Below, piece after piece: positions 32,805 to 41,835 of a stretch of DNA of 43,543 bases (its first letter is position 1; every line of letters starts with the position of its first letter). The stretch is from contig NZ_FOLO01000048.1 of assembly GCF_900112265.1 (NCBI RefSeq), positions 1 through 43,543 on the forward strand. Reading direction: 5' to 3'. Under the pieces are notes generated by a model. That model was not told the origin of the DNA. It saw only the letters and a program-made list of their open reading frames with translations, and made no database searches. Made by a program: the position numbers and the translations under genes. This DNA is from Pseudoalteromonas denitrificans DSM 6059. Its GTDB lineage: Bacteria; Pseudomonadota; Gammaproteobacteria; Enterobacterales; Alteromonadaceae.

Positions 32805-35801
32805 TTAATCACAGTGCTCTTTTTGATATTGCTTCGGCGTACAGCTAAAGCGTTCTTTAAAGCAGCGGCCAAAGTAGGTTTGAGATGTAAAACCTACGGT
32901 TAATGCAACTTGGCCTATTTGTTCGCCATTTAATAAACGCTCTTTGGCTTTTCCTAGTCTGAATTCTTTAATATAGTTATTTGGGCTCATGTCTAATAGT
33001 GTTTTTAATTTCCTCTGAAGTTGGCGTTCACTTACAGCTAGTTCCTTTGATAATATATGGATATCTAAATCCATATTAGTATATAGCTCACTGGTTATAT
33101 GAGCTAGCTTAACTAAAAATTTATCTGTTTGACTCATGAGCTGGGATTTATCGGTTGATAATTCAATTGCGTTATCAAGGGCCTCTTTTTTATTTGTTTT
33201 TTGTTGGTTTTTTAATGCATGACTTAAGTGAATTGTTTTAAGTTGTTTTCTGTTTTCAATAAGGCTATTTATTCTAGCTAGTAATTCTTGTTGGTTGAAA
33301 GGTTTACTGAGATATTCATCTGCTTTTAATTCAAATCCAGAAATACGACTATCCAAATCACCTCTTGCAGTTAATAAAATAACAGGAATGTGATTGGTGA
33401 GTTCATGTTCTTTCAGGGCGGTTAAAGTTGCAAAGCCATCTATGCCTGGCAGCATTAAGTCACATACAATAATATCTGGAATGGTTGTTTTTGCCAGTTC
33501 AATGCCGTTTTCACCTGTATCGGTAATAATGCAATGGTGCTGCTGTTCAATGACTCTCTTAATGTGAGTTTGCATATCTGCATTGTCTTCGATAACTAAA
33601 ACGACTTGTTGAGAATGAGGTTTTTTTATTGTTTGCTCTTGTGGTTGCTGAATGATTAGTGAACTGACTTCTTGTTCTGAAATACTGTGTGGAATGATAT
33701 GTTCATTTTGAGGTTGAGAGGATACAGGGATCACTAAAGTAAACCGACTACCTACACCTTCTTCACTGATTAAATTTAATCGCCAACCATGTATTTTTAC
33801 CAGTTCATTCACTAAAGAAAGCCCAATGCCGACTCCAAAAGTACCTTTATTCATAACCTCATCTGCACGATGAAAACGTTGAAATATCTTGTCGTGTAAA
33901 TTGGAGTTTATACCTATGCCTGTATCAATTACATTAATGAAAATTTCATTATGCTCAGCATAAACTTCAACCTTAACTGTGCCGCCTTTTGGTGTATATT
34001 TGATTGCGTTGGATAATAAATTAAAAATAATTTTTTCAAAACTTTGTGCATCACATTCTATATAAGCATCTTCTGTGATATTAAAGTCAAATGTTAAATG
34101 ACTTTGTGTCGCCAATCTTGAAAATGATGTGAGTGGCATGTTCATTAAAGATTTTAAAGAGTAAGTTAGTTTTTCAATAGGGGGAGTATCAGCTAACCGA
34201 GAGAGTTCTAATAACTGCTCAACCATACGCACTAGGCGTAAGCCATTCCTCTTGGCTGTGGTCAAATCAATAATTTCACTTTGATGTGTAGTTGATGTTA
34301 GTTGATGATCTATGATGCCATTAATAATAGTCAGTGGGGTTCGTAATTCATGTGAAATATTGGCAATGAAATTGTCTTTAGATTCAAGGTTTTTTTGCTC
34401 AGTTAATTTACGTGATGTTAAATCTATGAAAGTTAAAACAACTAAAGGCTGCTCTGCGCGTTCAGCCCATTGAAGCTCAGCCTGCACTGGAAAAACATTT
34501 AAATCTGATCGTAATGCAATGCATTCTTTAGAAATTCCAATTTCGTTACGTTGTAATGAATGCAGGTTACTTTGAAAGTTAAAAAATAGTTTCATTTCAT
34601 CATCTGCTACAAACAAATCACTGGCATTACATTGAATGAGTTCATCTTCCAAACGTTGAAAAAGCTGCACCGCAGCTGGATTTGCACTGAGTATTTTCCC
34701 TTGCGTATCACAAGTTAAAATAGCGTTATTTGACGCGCGAACGATGGCTTTTTCTTCACTATAAGTAATTTGGGTGTTGAGGTGTGTGATTTCGCTAATA
34801 AGATGTTGATTTATTTCTTGTTGTTGAGTCAGTTTTTGAATTATTTTGGAATTCTTTTTTTGTTGTAATTGAATTAAACGATATAAATAAATAAAGGAAA
34901 TTAATAACATAAACAATGTTATTAAACTTTGACCTAAATTTTCAATTAAAAATACAGGTTTTAGCTCAATTGCTAATATATGTATTATAGGTAATGCCAT
35001 GAAAAATATAATGTTATAGCTAGGTAATATATTTGTTTTTATTGATGTATCTGAGTTTTTATTTACTTCTTTTAATAATAAGCTTGCACCTAGTATTAAG
35101 ATTAAACCTAATGTAATCAATGAATATTGGTATGATAAAAAAGATATTTCACTTGGATTAAGCCTTTTATAAATACCTAAAACATGGCTTATGGTTAAAG
35201 TGAAAAATGCCAAGCATAAACATATATATACCCATTTCCAATAATGATTAACGGTATAGCGTAGGTGATATAAAATCTGAATAATGATCAAAATATCGAT
35301 TAATATATAAAAATAATGAGAAGGTAAATAACTTATATAACTAGAGGGCGAAAAATTAGCTGGCAAAATAATAAAGTAACTAAAGCAAGCCACAATGAAA
35401 ATACTTCTAGGGATCAAACCAACTGCAATTTTAGAGATAGGCATCACACCTAAATTAGGATTCATTGCGAGCGCAGTGATAGAGAATAAGTAAAATAATA
35501 AATATGAATAATCGTTAATAAGTAGTTGGTTTTTTTGATTAAAACCATCTAATGGGAAAAAATTTAAAATCACTGAGCTTGTGATAGCGAGTAATAAAAA
35601 TTGCCAAAATAACTTTTCTGATTTGGTGTAATTTAACCTTAACAGGTTTACCAAAGCTAAAAGACAGGCAAGGCTTAGAGCTTGTATTAAAAATGAAGCA
35701 GCTGGTAAAAACTGCGCCTCAGATAAAAATAACTTATTTAAACCTAAAATACTGAAACCTAAAAATATGAAGATCAGTAAACTTCTAATTGTTTTTAACA
35801 A
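32805..35801 (-). CDS. hybrid sensor histidine kinase with AraC-type DNA-binding output
   Basis: This 998-residue one-protein two-component system has hydrophobic transmembrane segments in residues about 8-310. A PAS-like domain follows (about 350-450), then HisKA with His484 (NISHELRTPLT), HATPase_c (NAIKYTPKGG, DTGIGI, GIGLSLV), a receiver with Asp781 (IVCDLMLPG) and an AraC-type double helix-turn-helix (about 905-998, ending in YFGRCFKERFSCTPKQY). The start is a TTG, with GTGAG six bases upstream. It is divergent from the third subtilase. Two GTCGC boxes at 21-bp spacing lie in the shared gap and are likely its binding sites. Confidence 0.92.
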   Translation of the reverse strand: MLKTIRSLLIFIFLGFSILGLNKLFLSEAQFLPAASFLIQALSLACLLALVNLLRLNYTKSEKLFWQFLLLAITSSVILNFFPLDGFNQKNQLLINDYSYLLFYLFSITALAMNPNLGVMPISKIAVGLIPRSIFIVACFSYFIILPANFSPSSYISYLPSHYFYILIDILIIIQILYHLRYTVNHYWKWVYICLCLAFFTLTISHVLGIYKRLNPSEISFLSYQYSLITLGLILILGASLLLKEVNKNSDTSIKTNILPSYNIIFFMALPIIHILAIELKPVFLIENLGQSLITLFMLLISFIYLYRLIQLQQKKNSKIIQKLTQQQEINQHLISEITHLNTQITYSEEKAIVRASNNAILTCDTQGKILSANPAAVQLFQRLEDELIQCNASDLFVADDEMKLFFNFQSNLHSLQRNEIGISKECIALRSDLNVFPVQAELQWAERAEQPLVVLTFIDLTSRKLTEQKNLESKDNFIANISHELRTPLTIINGIIDHQLTSTTHQSEIIDLTTAKRNGLRLVRMVEQLLELSRLADTPPIEKLTYSLKSLMNMPLTSFSRLATQSHLTFDFNITEDAYIECDAQSFEKIIFNLLSNAIKYTPKGGTVKVEVYAEHNEIFINVIDTGIGINSNLHDKIFQRFHRADEVMNKGTFGVGIGLSLVNELVKIHGWRLNLISEEGVGSRFTLVIPVSSQPQNEHIIPHSISEQEVSSLIIQQPQEQTIKKPHSQQVVLVIEDNADMQTHIKRVIEQQHHCIITDTGENGIELAKTTIPDIIVCDLMLPGIDGFATLTALKEHELTNHIPVILLTARGDLDSRISGFELKADEYLSKPFNQQELLARINSLIENRKQLKTIHLSHALKNQQKTNKKEALDNAIELSTDKSQLMSQTDKFLVKLAHITSELYTNMDLDIHILSKELAVSERQLQRKLKTLLDMSPNNYIKEFRLGKAKERLLNGEQIGQVALTVGFTSQTYFGRCFKERFSCTPKQYQKEHCD

Positions 35802-35919
35802 TATACACTCACATGAAAATAAACGGTTTACTAAATAGGAACTTCTAGCATATCAACCCAACCAGTAACATCAAGTTAACAATGTGTAAATGAAATATAT
35901 TTGAATAAATTAATTAAAA

Positions 35920-35952
35920 TGTCGCTAATTTTGGAATAATTGTCGCTAATTT
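35920..35952 (+). promoter_or_regulatory. GTCGC-N16-GTCGC direct repeat between sensor and subtilase
   Basis: The 12-base unit TGTCGCTAATTT occurs at 35920 and again at 35941, exactly 21 bp apart. This is the direct-repeat spacing used by AraC-family proteins (AraC I1-I2). It lies about 100 bp before the subtilase at 36046 and about 120 bp from the sensor start. Confidence 0.65.
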
Positions 35953-36045
35953 ACTATTGGTTACTTAAATTTATGCTCATGATTATTGAGTGATTTATAT
36001 GCAATATATTTCAATCGTCACTCACAAATAATAATAGGATAAAAT

Positions 36046-37329
36046 ATGAAATTTCAAATGAAATACTTAGCAGCAAGTATGTTAATTTTAGGATCTAGTT
36101 CAGTTATAGCAGGTAACTCAGATGCTAAACTAGATGTCATGGTAAAACTGAAATCAAACCTTTCTGTTACTGGGCATCAGTCGAATAAAGATAATGCAAA
36201 AAATCTTGCTGCAGGGATGGGAGTTGGAGCGGTTAAACATGCCTATGGTACTGCATTTTTTGGCTTTGCGGCGTCAGTTACACAAGGGCGTTTAGATGCC
36301 CTTCGCAATAATGCAAATGTTGCTTCAGTTGAGTTTGATGGTGAAAAAAGTATTAATAGGGGTAAGCCAGGTTCAGGTGGAACAACGCCAAGCCCACAAG
36401 TTATGCCTTGGGGGATTGCACGTACAGGTGCTGATAATAATTCAAATGAGGGGGCGGGTGTACATGTGTATGTATTAGATACAGGTTTGGATTCAAACCA
36501 TGCTGATTTAGCTGCCAATATTGGTAACAGTATGGCGTTTGAGCAATGTAAAGGTAAGTCGTGCGATACTTCATGGGATGATGATCATGGTCATGGAACG
36601 CATGTTGGCGGCACTATTGCAGCTATTGATAATGATATTGATGTCGTGGGTATGGCTTCACAGGTAACATTGCATGCAGGAAAAATTTGTTCGAGCAGAG
36701 GCTCTTGTCCAAATTCAAGCACAATTGCTGCACTTGACTGGGTTACATCGGAAGTGCAGTTACGTGGTGAAGCGGCTGTGGTAAATATGTCGATTGGTGG
36801 TAGTGGTAGTGTGACTGGTAGTTGTAGTAACAATGGCTTCACAGGAAATGATGCCTATCATGAAGCAATTTGTAATGCCCGCAATGCTGGTGTGGTCGTT
36901 GTTGTGGCGGCGGGTAATGATAGTGATAATGCTGCTAATTACACACCAGCAGGATATGCAGATACAGTTATAACTGTAAGTTCTGTTAAAGAAGGTGATG
37001 ATTGGAACAGCTTTTCTAATTGGGGTTCAAAAAGTGCATCTTGGACGAGCAATAACTCGGCTCCAGTTGCAATTGCAGCACCAGGCGGTACGATTTTATC
37101 TCTGAAACCTGGTGGTGGTACTGCTACTATGAGTGGTACTTCAATGGCTTCACCTCATGTCGCTGGTGCCGCTGCATTGTATTTAGCAACACATCCACAG
37201 CAAGCAAATGGCAGTGCATTTATTAATACACGTGCTGCTTTATTACAGGCAGCTGAAAATACAAATAGCTTTAACAATACTTCGGGTGACCCACATTCTG
37301 AAGATTTCTTAGATGCTTCAAACTTATAA
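36046..37329 (+). CDS. secreted subtilisin-like serine protease (S8), compact form
   Basis: This is a 427-residue exported protease. The signal peptide (1-22, ending SSVIA) is followed by an I9 propeptide (about 25-100) and the catalytic domain. The triad is Asp145 (VLDTGLD), His183 (HGHGTHVGG) and Ser366 (GTSMASPH). There is no extra C-terminal domain, so this is the simplest of the three subtilases in the window. The Cys pattern (EQCKGKSCDTS, ICSSRGSCPNSS) suggests two disulfides. It is divergent from the hybrid sensor with AraC output, which probably controls it. A terminator follows at 37361. Confidence 0.93.
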   Translation: MKFQMKYLAASMLILGSSSVIAGNSDAKLDVMVKLKSNLSVTGHQSNKDNAKNLAAGMGVGAVKHAYGTAFFGFAASVTQGRLDALRNNANVASVEFDGEKSINRGKPGSGGTTPSPQVMPWGIARTGADNNSNEGAGVHVYVLDTGLDSNHADLAANIGNSMAFEQCKGKSCDTSWDDDHGHGTHVGGTIAAIDNDIDVVGMASQVTLHAGKICSSRGSCPNSSTIAALDWVTSEVQLRGEAAVVNMSIGGSGSVTGSCSNNGFTGNDAYHEAICNARNAGVVVVVAAGNDSDNAANYTPAGYADTVITVSSVKEGDDWNSFSNWGSKSASWTSNNSAPVAIAAPGGTILSLKPGGGTATMSGTSMASPHVAGAAALYLATHPQQANGSAFINTRAALLQAAENTNSFNNTSGDPHSEDFLDASNL

Positions 37330-37360
37330 TTATTGAAATTTACTCTGTTTTAATACGAAG

Positions 37361-37391
37361 CTTCTACTTATTTATAGGTAGGAGTTTTTTT
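37361..37391 (+). terminator. rho-independent terminator after subtilase
   Basis: CTTCTACT (37361-37368) pairs with GGTAGGAG (37377-37384) through two G-U wobbles, with an eight-base loop, then a run of seven T. Confidence 0.75.
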
Positions 37392-37708
37392 ATTTTTAAA
37401 TTTGCATTATTTATGTTTCGTAAATAGGTAATTTATGTTGTGGTTCTTTTACATTTGATGCCTGATTTAGGTGTTTTGTAGACAAAAATGATTATTTGAA
37501 TTTTACTGCGTGTCTGACTTCTGAAATTGTAAGTTTTTATTTTTTAAATATATTTAAAGTTATTTGATCTTTAGTCGATATTTAAAATATATTTAATTTG
37601 TGCTCAATTTTCTAAAATTACTAAATAAAGTGATTATCAAGAAGCCTGCTCATTTATTTTTCGTAATTGCATCTTGCATGCAAAATAATTTTCTTTGGTG
37701 GATAATAT
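37392..37708. other. AT-rich intergenic gap without genes
   Basis: No ORF of note is visible. AAATATATTTAA occurs at 37546-37557 and 37585-37596, 39 bp apart. The first is part of a longer palindrome (TTAAATATATTTAA). They could be binding sites for the chemoreceptor gene downstream, but AT-rich sequence makes such repeats common. A good ribosome binding site (GGTGGA) precedes ATG 37709. Confidence 0.5.
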
Positions 37709-39559
37709 ATGCAAATAAAACATAAGTTAATTCTAAGCACTGTATTGCTTGTTGTGAGTTTACTTCTAATGTTGTTAATTCAAAGTTATAGCATGAATAG
37801 TATGAATCGTTTATTGAAAGGGGCTGAAATAGCAGGTTTGGTTGATAAAAATGTTTTAGAGCTAAGGCGAAATGAAAAGGACTTTTTAGCCCGTAAAAAT
37901 CAAAAATATGTACAAAAATTTAATGACCGCACAGACAAGTTATTTAAAAATGTGGCGCAACTAAAGGCTATATTTTTAAGTTTTGATTTAAAAATAGAAA
38001 AAATAAATCAGTTTGAAGGGATTGTTAAAGATTATCAGAATAAGTTTAGTGAGCTAAATATACTGCAGGAAAAAATAGGTTACCAGTTAGATGAAGGTGT
38101 CACTGCACAGTTACGTAATGCTGGCCGTCAGTTAGAAAGCATTGCAAGTAATTATGATCTCAAAATAGTAAATGAAATTTTATTATTAAGGCGAGCGGAG
38201 AAAGACTTTATGCTACGTAGAGATTCTAAATATATAAGTAAAGTTGTTACGCAATTATCTAAAATAAAAGAACTCGTTTCCCAAAATAACTTACCAAATA
38301 ACTTGAAAAGTATTTTAAATGAATATGAAATGCAGTTTTTATCATTATCAAAGTTATATCAAGAGTTTGGTTTAACAGCTTATGAAGGAAAGTTAGGGGA
38401 ATTACGAAAAACAATTCATCAAACAGAAACGTTACTAAAAGACATTATTAAATTAAATTCAGCAGAAATAGAAGCAAACTCTCAAAAAATTGAAGTCTGG
38501 TTATATAGTTTGTTTTTCGTTTTGTTAATTGTTTCAGCTGTTATTTCATTTTTAACATCTCGAAGTATTTTGCAGCCGATAGAGGCGTTGCGCCAGTTGA
38601 TGTTACACATAGGTGAAAGTAAAGATTTAACTCAAAAAGCAGATGAAAGTAAAACCGATGAAATAGCAGAAATGGCGCGTTATTTTAATCAAATGGTTGC
38701 GCAATTTAAGCATTTAATTGTAGAGGTCAATGGTTCGGTTGATACGCTTAATGGGGCAACAGGAAAACTTGCAGAAAATATCGCAATTACTCATGATGGT
38801 GTGCAAAATCAAATGAATGAAACTGATATGGTTGCTACGGCTATCACTGAAATGGTTTCTACAATTGATGAAATAGCCAGAAATACAACTGATACTGCGA
38901 ATAAAGCCCAAGTCACAAATGATAATGCATTGAGTGGCCAGCAAGGTGTTGATAAAACAATAGAAAATATAAATAAATTATCAAGTAATTTATTAGATTC
39001 TGAAAATGTGATTAATCAATTAGAAAATGATAGCCAAAGCATAGGTTCAGTTGTTGATGTTATTAGAGGTATTGCTGATCAAACTAATTTATTAGCGCTT
39101 AATGCAGCCATTGAAGCAGCAAGAGCCGGTGAACAAGGCAGAGGTTTTGCGGTTGTTGCCGATGAAGTACGTACTTTGGCAAGTAAAACACAAGAATCCA
39201 CAACTGAAATTGAAGCAATTATTGCACAATTTCAAAAGCGCACTGCGGATATTGTGACCTTGATGGCGCAATGTAGAGCGCAAGGTAAGATAAGTGAAGA
39301 GCAAGCAGCAACAACAGGTGAAATGCTGGCTGCTATTACATTAGATGTGTCTACGATTTTAGATATGACGACTTCCGTTGCAACTGCGATTGAAGAACAA
39401 AGTGCTGTGGCGTCGGAGGTTAATGTGCATGTAGTCTCTATTAGAGATATTACAGATCAAACTGCTGATTCATCACATCAAAACTCTCAAATGAGTGAAG
39501 AAGTATCTCAGCAAGCAGCTGTTTTGCATCAATCGGTTGAAATATTTAAAGTAAATTAA
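37709..39559 (+). CDS. methyl-accepting chemotaxis protein with helical bimodular (HBM) sensor
   Basis: This is a 616-residue chemoreceptor. Transmembrane helices are near residues 7-27 and 268-288. The periplasmic part has two similar helical modules (LRRNEKDFLARKNQKY and LRRAEKDFMLRRDSKY), which indicates the HBM sensor of the McpS class. A HAMP domain (about 290-340) and the MA signalling domain follow, with the hairpin tip IADQTNLLALNAAIEAARAG and GRGFAVVADEVRTLA. McpS-type receptors sense TCA intermediates, but the ligand here is not known. No che genes are adjacent. Confidence 0.92.
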   Translation: MQIKHKLILSTVLLVVSLLLMLLIQSYSMNSMNRLLKGAEIAGLVDKNVLELRRNEKDFLARKNQKYVQKFNDRTDKLFKNVAQLKAIFLSFDLKIEKINQFEGIVKDYQNKFSELNILQEKIGYQLDEGVTAQLRNAGRQLESIASNYDLKIVNEILLLRRAEKDFMLRRDSKYISKVVTQLSKIKELVSQNNLPNNLKSILNEYEMQFLSLSKLYQEFGLTAYEGKLGELRKTIHQTETLLKDIIKLNSAEIEANSQKIEVWLYSLFFVLLIVSAVISFLTSRSILQPIEALRQLMLHIGESKDLTQKADESKTDEIAEMARYFNQMVAQFKHLIVEVNGSVDTLNGATGKLAENIAITHDGVQNQMNETDMVATAITEMVSTIDEIARNTTDTANKAQVTNDNALSGQQGVDKTIENINKLSSNLLDSENVINQLENDSQSIGSVVDVIRGIADQTNLLALNAAIEAARAGEQGRGFAVVADEVRTLASKTQESTTEIEAIIAQFQKRTADIVTLMAQCRAQGKISEEQAATTGEMLAAITLDVSTILDMTTSVATAIEEQSAVASEVNVHVVSIRDITDQTADSSHQNSQMSEEVSQQAAVLHQSVEIFKVN

Positions 39560-39621
39560 TAGTTTATTGCTGTAACTTAAGTTAGAGATTATTAGACAAC
39601 TTAGTGTCTTATATTTGGATA

Positions 39622-39647
39622 AAAAAACCAGCTTATGCTGGTTTTTT
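39622..39647. terminator. bidirectional terminator
   Basis: The arms AAAAAACCAGC (39622-39632) and GCTGGTTTTTT (39637-39647) form a perfect stem with a four-base loop between the convergent MCP gene and the DUF4097-like gene. Confidence 0.85.
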
Positions 39648-39676
39648 AAAGGTTGGCAAATGTTGTTATTATAAAA

Positions 39677-40306
39677 CTAATTTCTAACTTTTATATCACC
39701 AACTCCAACTTCTATATCGATGCGGTATTGACCTGAACTACTATAGTCACTTGAAGAGCTTACCATAGTGCGTTTTTGATTTGAGTTACCTGAAAATCCT
39801 GATATTCGGGTATCACCCACTCCAGACTCTAAATCAATTTGTTTAAAATCTTCAGTATTTGTTTCTATCATGACAGAGCCTACACCAACATCAATTTCAA
39901 CTGAATTGTCTAATTCATCTATGTCTACACTTCCTACACCTAAATCAATATCAATCGCTGCAGTTCGCGGTACTTTAATGAACCATTTTTGGTTTAAGTC
40001 ATCATCATCAATTTCAAGAGCAATTTTACCATGATGTATCTCTTTTTTTAGCTCTATGTTAGTTAAGTCTTTATCTGAATTAAACCAGTCGTTCCAACCT
40101 TGATTTTTATGTTTAAGTTCGATTTCAATTTCAAGCTGATTACTATCAACTACTTCAATTTCAACACTGCCAACTGGAAATTTGATATCTAAACTTTGTT
40201 CTTCAGTTAACGTGATGTTTTCAACAATACGTTTATCTGAGTCAGCTAAAACAGTTGAACTCATGATTGTGGCAATAATGCTTGTAGCGATAAATAATTT
40301 TTTCAT
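39677..40306 (-). CDS. secreted DUF4097-like beta-repeat protein
   Basis: This is a 209-residue exported protein. After a signal peptide (1-21, ending VLA) the sequence is acidic and built of short repeats with VGSV (PVGSVEIEVV, GVGSVDIDEL, VGVGSVMIETN, GVGDTRISGF, VGVGDIKVRN), the turn-and-strand pattern of DUF4097 or beta-helix adhesin heads. A segment near residues 70-80 is Trp-rich (NQGWNDWFNS). The function is unknown. It resembles the protein at 18488 in general type. It lies 88 bp upstream of a TraB/GumN gene in the same direction, perhaps separate. Confidence 0.6.
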   Translation of the reverse strand: MKKLFIATSIIATIMSSTVLADSDKRIVENITLTEEQSLDIKFPVGSVEIEVVDSNQLEIEIELKHKNQGWNDWFNSDKDLTNIELKKEIHHGKIALEIDDDDLNQKWFIKVPRTAAIDIDLGVGSVDIDELDNSVEIDVGVGSVMIETNTEDFKQIDLESGVGDTRISGFSGNSNQKRTMVSSSSDYSSSGQYRIDIEVGVGDIKVRN

Positions 40307-40394
40307 CTAATAGTTCCTGTTGTCTAACTCGAATTTAATAATCGTTTAATAAGTTAGACGCAGGGCATTTCAAAAGGGTTTAAATAAAAGATAA

Positions 40395-41270
40395 TTATTT
40401 TTTAGTGACTTTGAAGCCTTTATTTTGTAATTGTTGGATCAGACCTTGCTCTGAGGATAAGTGCAGAGCACCTACCGCAATAAACAAGGATTCATTCTTT
40501 AATCTAGGGACAAATTCATTGAGCCAATTTTGATTACGGTCCGTCAGCATTATTTTTTCACTGAACTTACCTAGTTCACTCTTAGTAAATATTTCAGTGT
40601 AATAGCGATTTAAGTCTTGTTGGGAGCCTCTTTTCCAGCTAGAAATTAAGCGACCAAAATGAGATTGCATATCTTTTAATTGTTCAAACGTATCTGAAAT
40701 CATAATGTCGTTATAAGGTTCTAGCTTGGTAAAGATAGATAGTTGTTGCTCTAAAGTTTCAAATTGTTCTATGTTAATTTTATGTTCATTGGCAAAAGCA
40801 ATGATTTGTTTATCAATGCCATTTGTTTCACTTAATCCAGCATTCTGATATTCCATTTGTGTAATTATTAACATAACAGCCCAAGGCTTCATGGCATTAA
40901 ATACGTTAATATTGATAGATTTTCCATTAAAGTAGTTCTCAATTGCTTGATAATTTTGTGCCTTAAGCTCTGACTTTAATGTTTCCCCTTGAGGTAACAT
41001 CATAAAAGGCATGGTTTTTGTTTGTAGTTCAAAAGGAGTGAATTTTGAAATATCTACTTCAACAATGACTTTGTCTGACTTCTTTATTGCGGTGGTCACT
41101 TTTGTTGGTAAGGTACTCATACTTTTATCACCAACATGTACAGTGCCAAAAAGGTAAGATTTTTTAGTGCCATCCTTTTCTATCAACCACAAAGCTGGCG
41201 TGGCACATACTGAAAAATTTACAGTAATAAATAAAGTGAAAACGATAAGAGGTCTAAATTTAAATGTCAT
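40395..41270 (-). CDS. TraB/GumN family protein
   Basis: This is a 291-residue secreted or periplasmic protein of the TraB/GumN superfamily. A signal peptide (about 1-23) precedes the typical N-terminal motif ALWLIEKDGTKKSYLFGTVHVGD. The conserved GTVH motif near residue 43 (His as a likely metal ligand) and a C-terminal ALHL motif (FIAVGALHLSSEQGL) are present. These proteins are thought to be metal-dependent peptidase-like (TIKI fold). The substrate is unknown. A C-terminal hydrophobic anchor is absent, so it should be free in the periplasm. Confidence 0.8.
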   Translation of the reverse strand: MTFKFRPLIVFTLFITVNFSVCATPALWLIEKDGTKKSYLFGTVHVGDKSMSTLPTKVTTAIKKSDKVIVEVDISKFTPFELQTKTMPFMMLPQGETLKSELKAQNYQAIENYFNGKSININVFNAMKPWAVMLIITQMEYQNAGLSETNGIDKQIIAFANEHKINIEQFETLEQQLSIFTKLEPYNDIMISDTFEQLKDMQSHFGRLISSWKRGSQQDLNRYYTEIFTKSELGKFSEKIMLTDRNQNWLNEFVPRLKNESLFIAVGALHLSSEQGLIQQLQNKGFKVTKK

Positions 41271-41641
41271 AAAAAGCCGAGATTATTATTTTTAATTTGA
41301 TGCTAATATTTTAAACCTTGCTGAAAGTTTGTCTAATATTAATTATATGATTTAGTTATAAGTGATTTTTACAGGAACGAATATACCTGAATGTAATGAA
41401 ATGTTAGCTATTTGTTTTCACGTATTTTATAAATTGAGACTATTAATTCCATTAATCTATAAATTACCAATAATTACCGCATTAAATATGCGCGAGGTGA
41501 CTAAAATAAAAATAATTTATATCTTGACATCTAAGCTTTAAAAAGTTAAAAATTAGCCACTAAATAAAGTTGAGAATGAAACTCCTTTATTTAAAAACCG
41601 AATTTTAAAGTTAATTTTATATAAAAAGTGATTATTTATTA
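41271..41641. promoter_or_regulatory. ilv upstream gap with candidate promoter
   Basis: No gene is visible in these 371 bp. A consensus -35 box TTGACA lies at 41524-41529, with TAAAAA 17 bp later at 41547-41552 (four of six to TATAAT). It would give a leader of about 85 bases before the leader peptide ATG. The rest is AT-rich, with ATTAAT repeats near 41440-41455. Confidence 0.35.
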
Positions 41642-41716
41642 ATGTTTAATACAGCAAACTCTCTCGTCCAAATTATTATTATCGTGGTGATTATTATCAC
41701 CGCGGGGGCGGGTTAG
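41642..41716 (+). CDS. ilvL: ilv leader peptide (attenuation)
   Basis: This is a 24-residue leader peptide encoded directly upstream of the attenuator of the acetolactate synthase gene. After residues 1-10 it has a stretch of four Ile, two Val and three Ile codons, then Thr-Ala-Gly-Ala-Gly and TAG. Together with one Leu and one further Val, this makes it a sensor of branched-chain amino-acid supply. Ribosome stalling there should favour the antiterminator and raise ilvG expression. The sequence differs from E. coli IlvL but has the same role and position. Confidence 0.9.
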   Translation: MFNTANSLVQIIIIVVIIITAGAG

Positions 41717-41778
41717 TGCTGTAATCTAAGCAAGAATAACCAAAACCCCTCGCACCTACAGGTTCGAGGGGTTTTTTC
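41684..41778 (+). promoter_or_regulatory. ilv attenuator: pause hairpin, antiterminator and terminator
   Basis: GGTGA-TTATTA-TCACC in the leader codons forms the pause hairpin (41686-41701). GCGGGGG (41702-41708) can pair with CCCTCGC (41747-41753) as an antiterminator. The competing terminator is AAAACCCCTCG (41742-41752) with CGAGGGGTTTT (41765-41775), followed by more T. The two pairings share the CCCCTCG strand and so exclude each other. Confidence 0.8.
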
Positions 41779-41835
41779 GTTTTTAGAGCATAAAATTTTA
41801 GTTAGCATTTATTTAAGTACAGGTTGGGATTGAGG

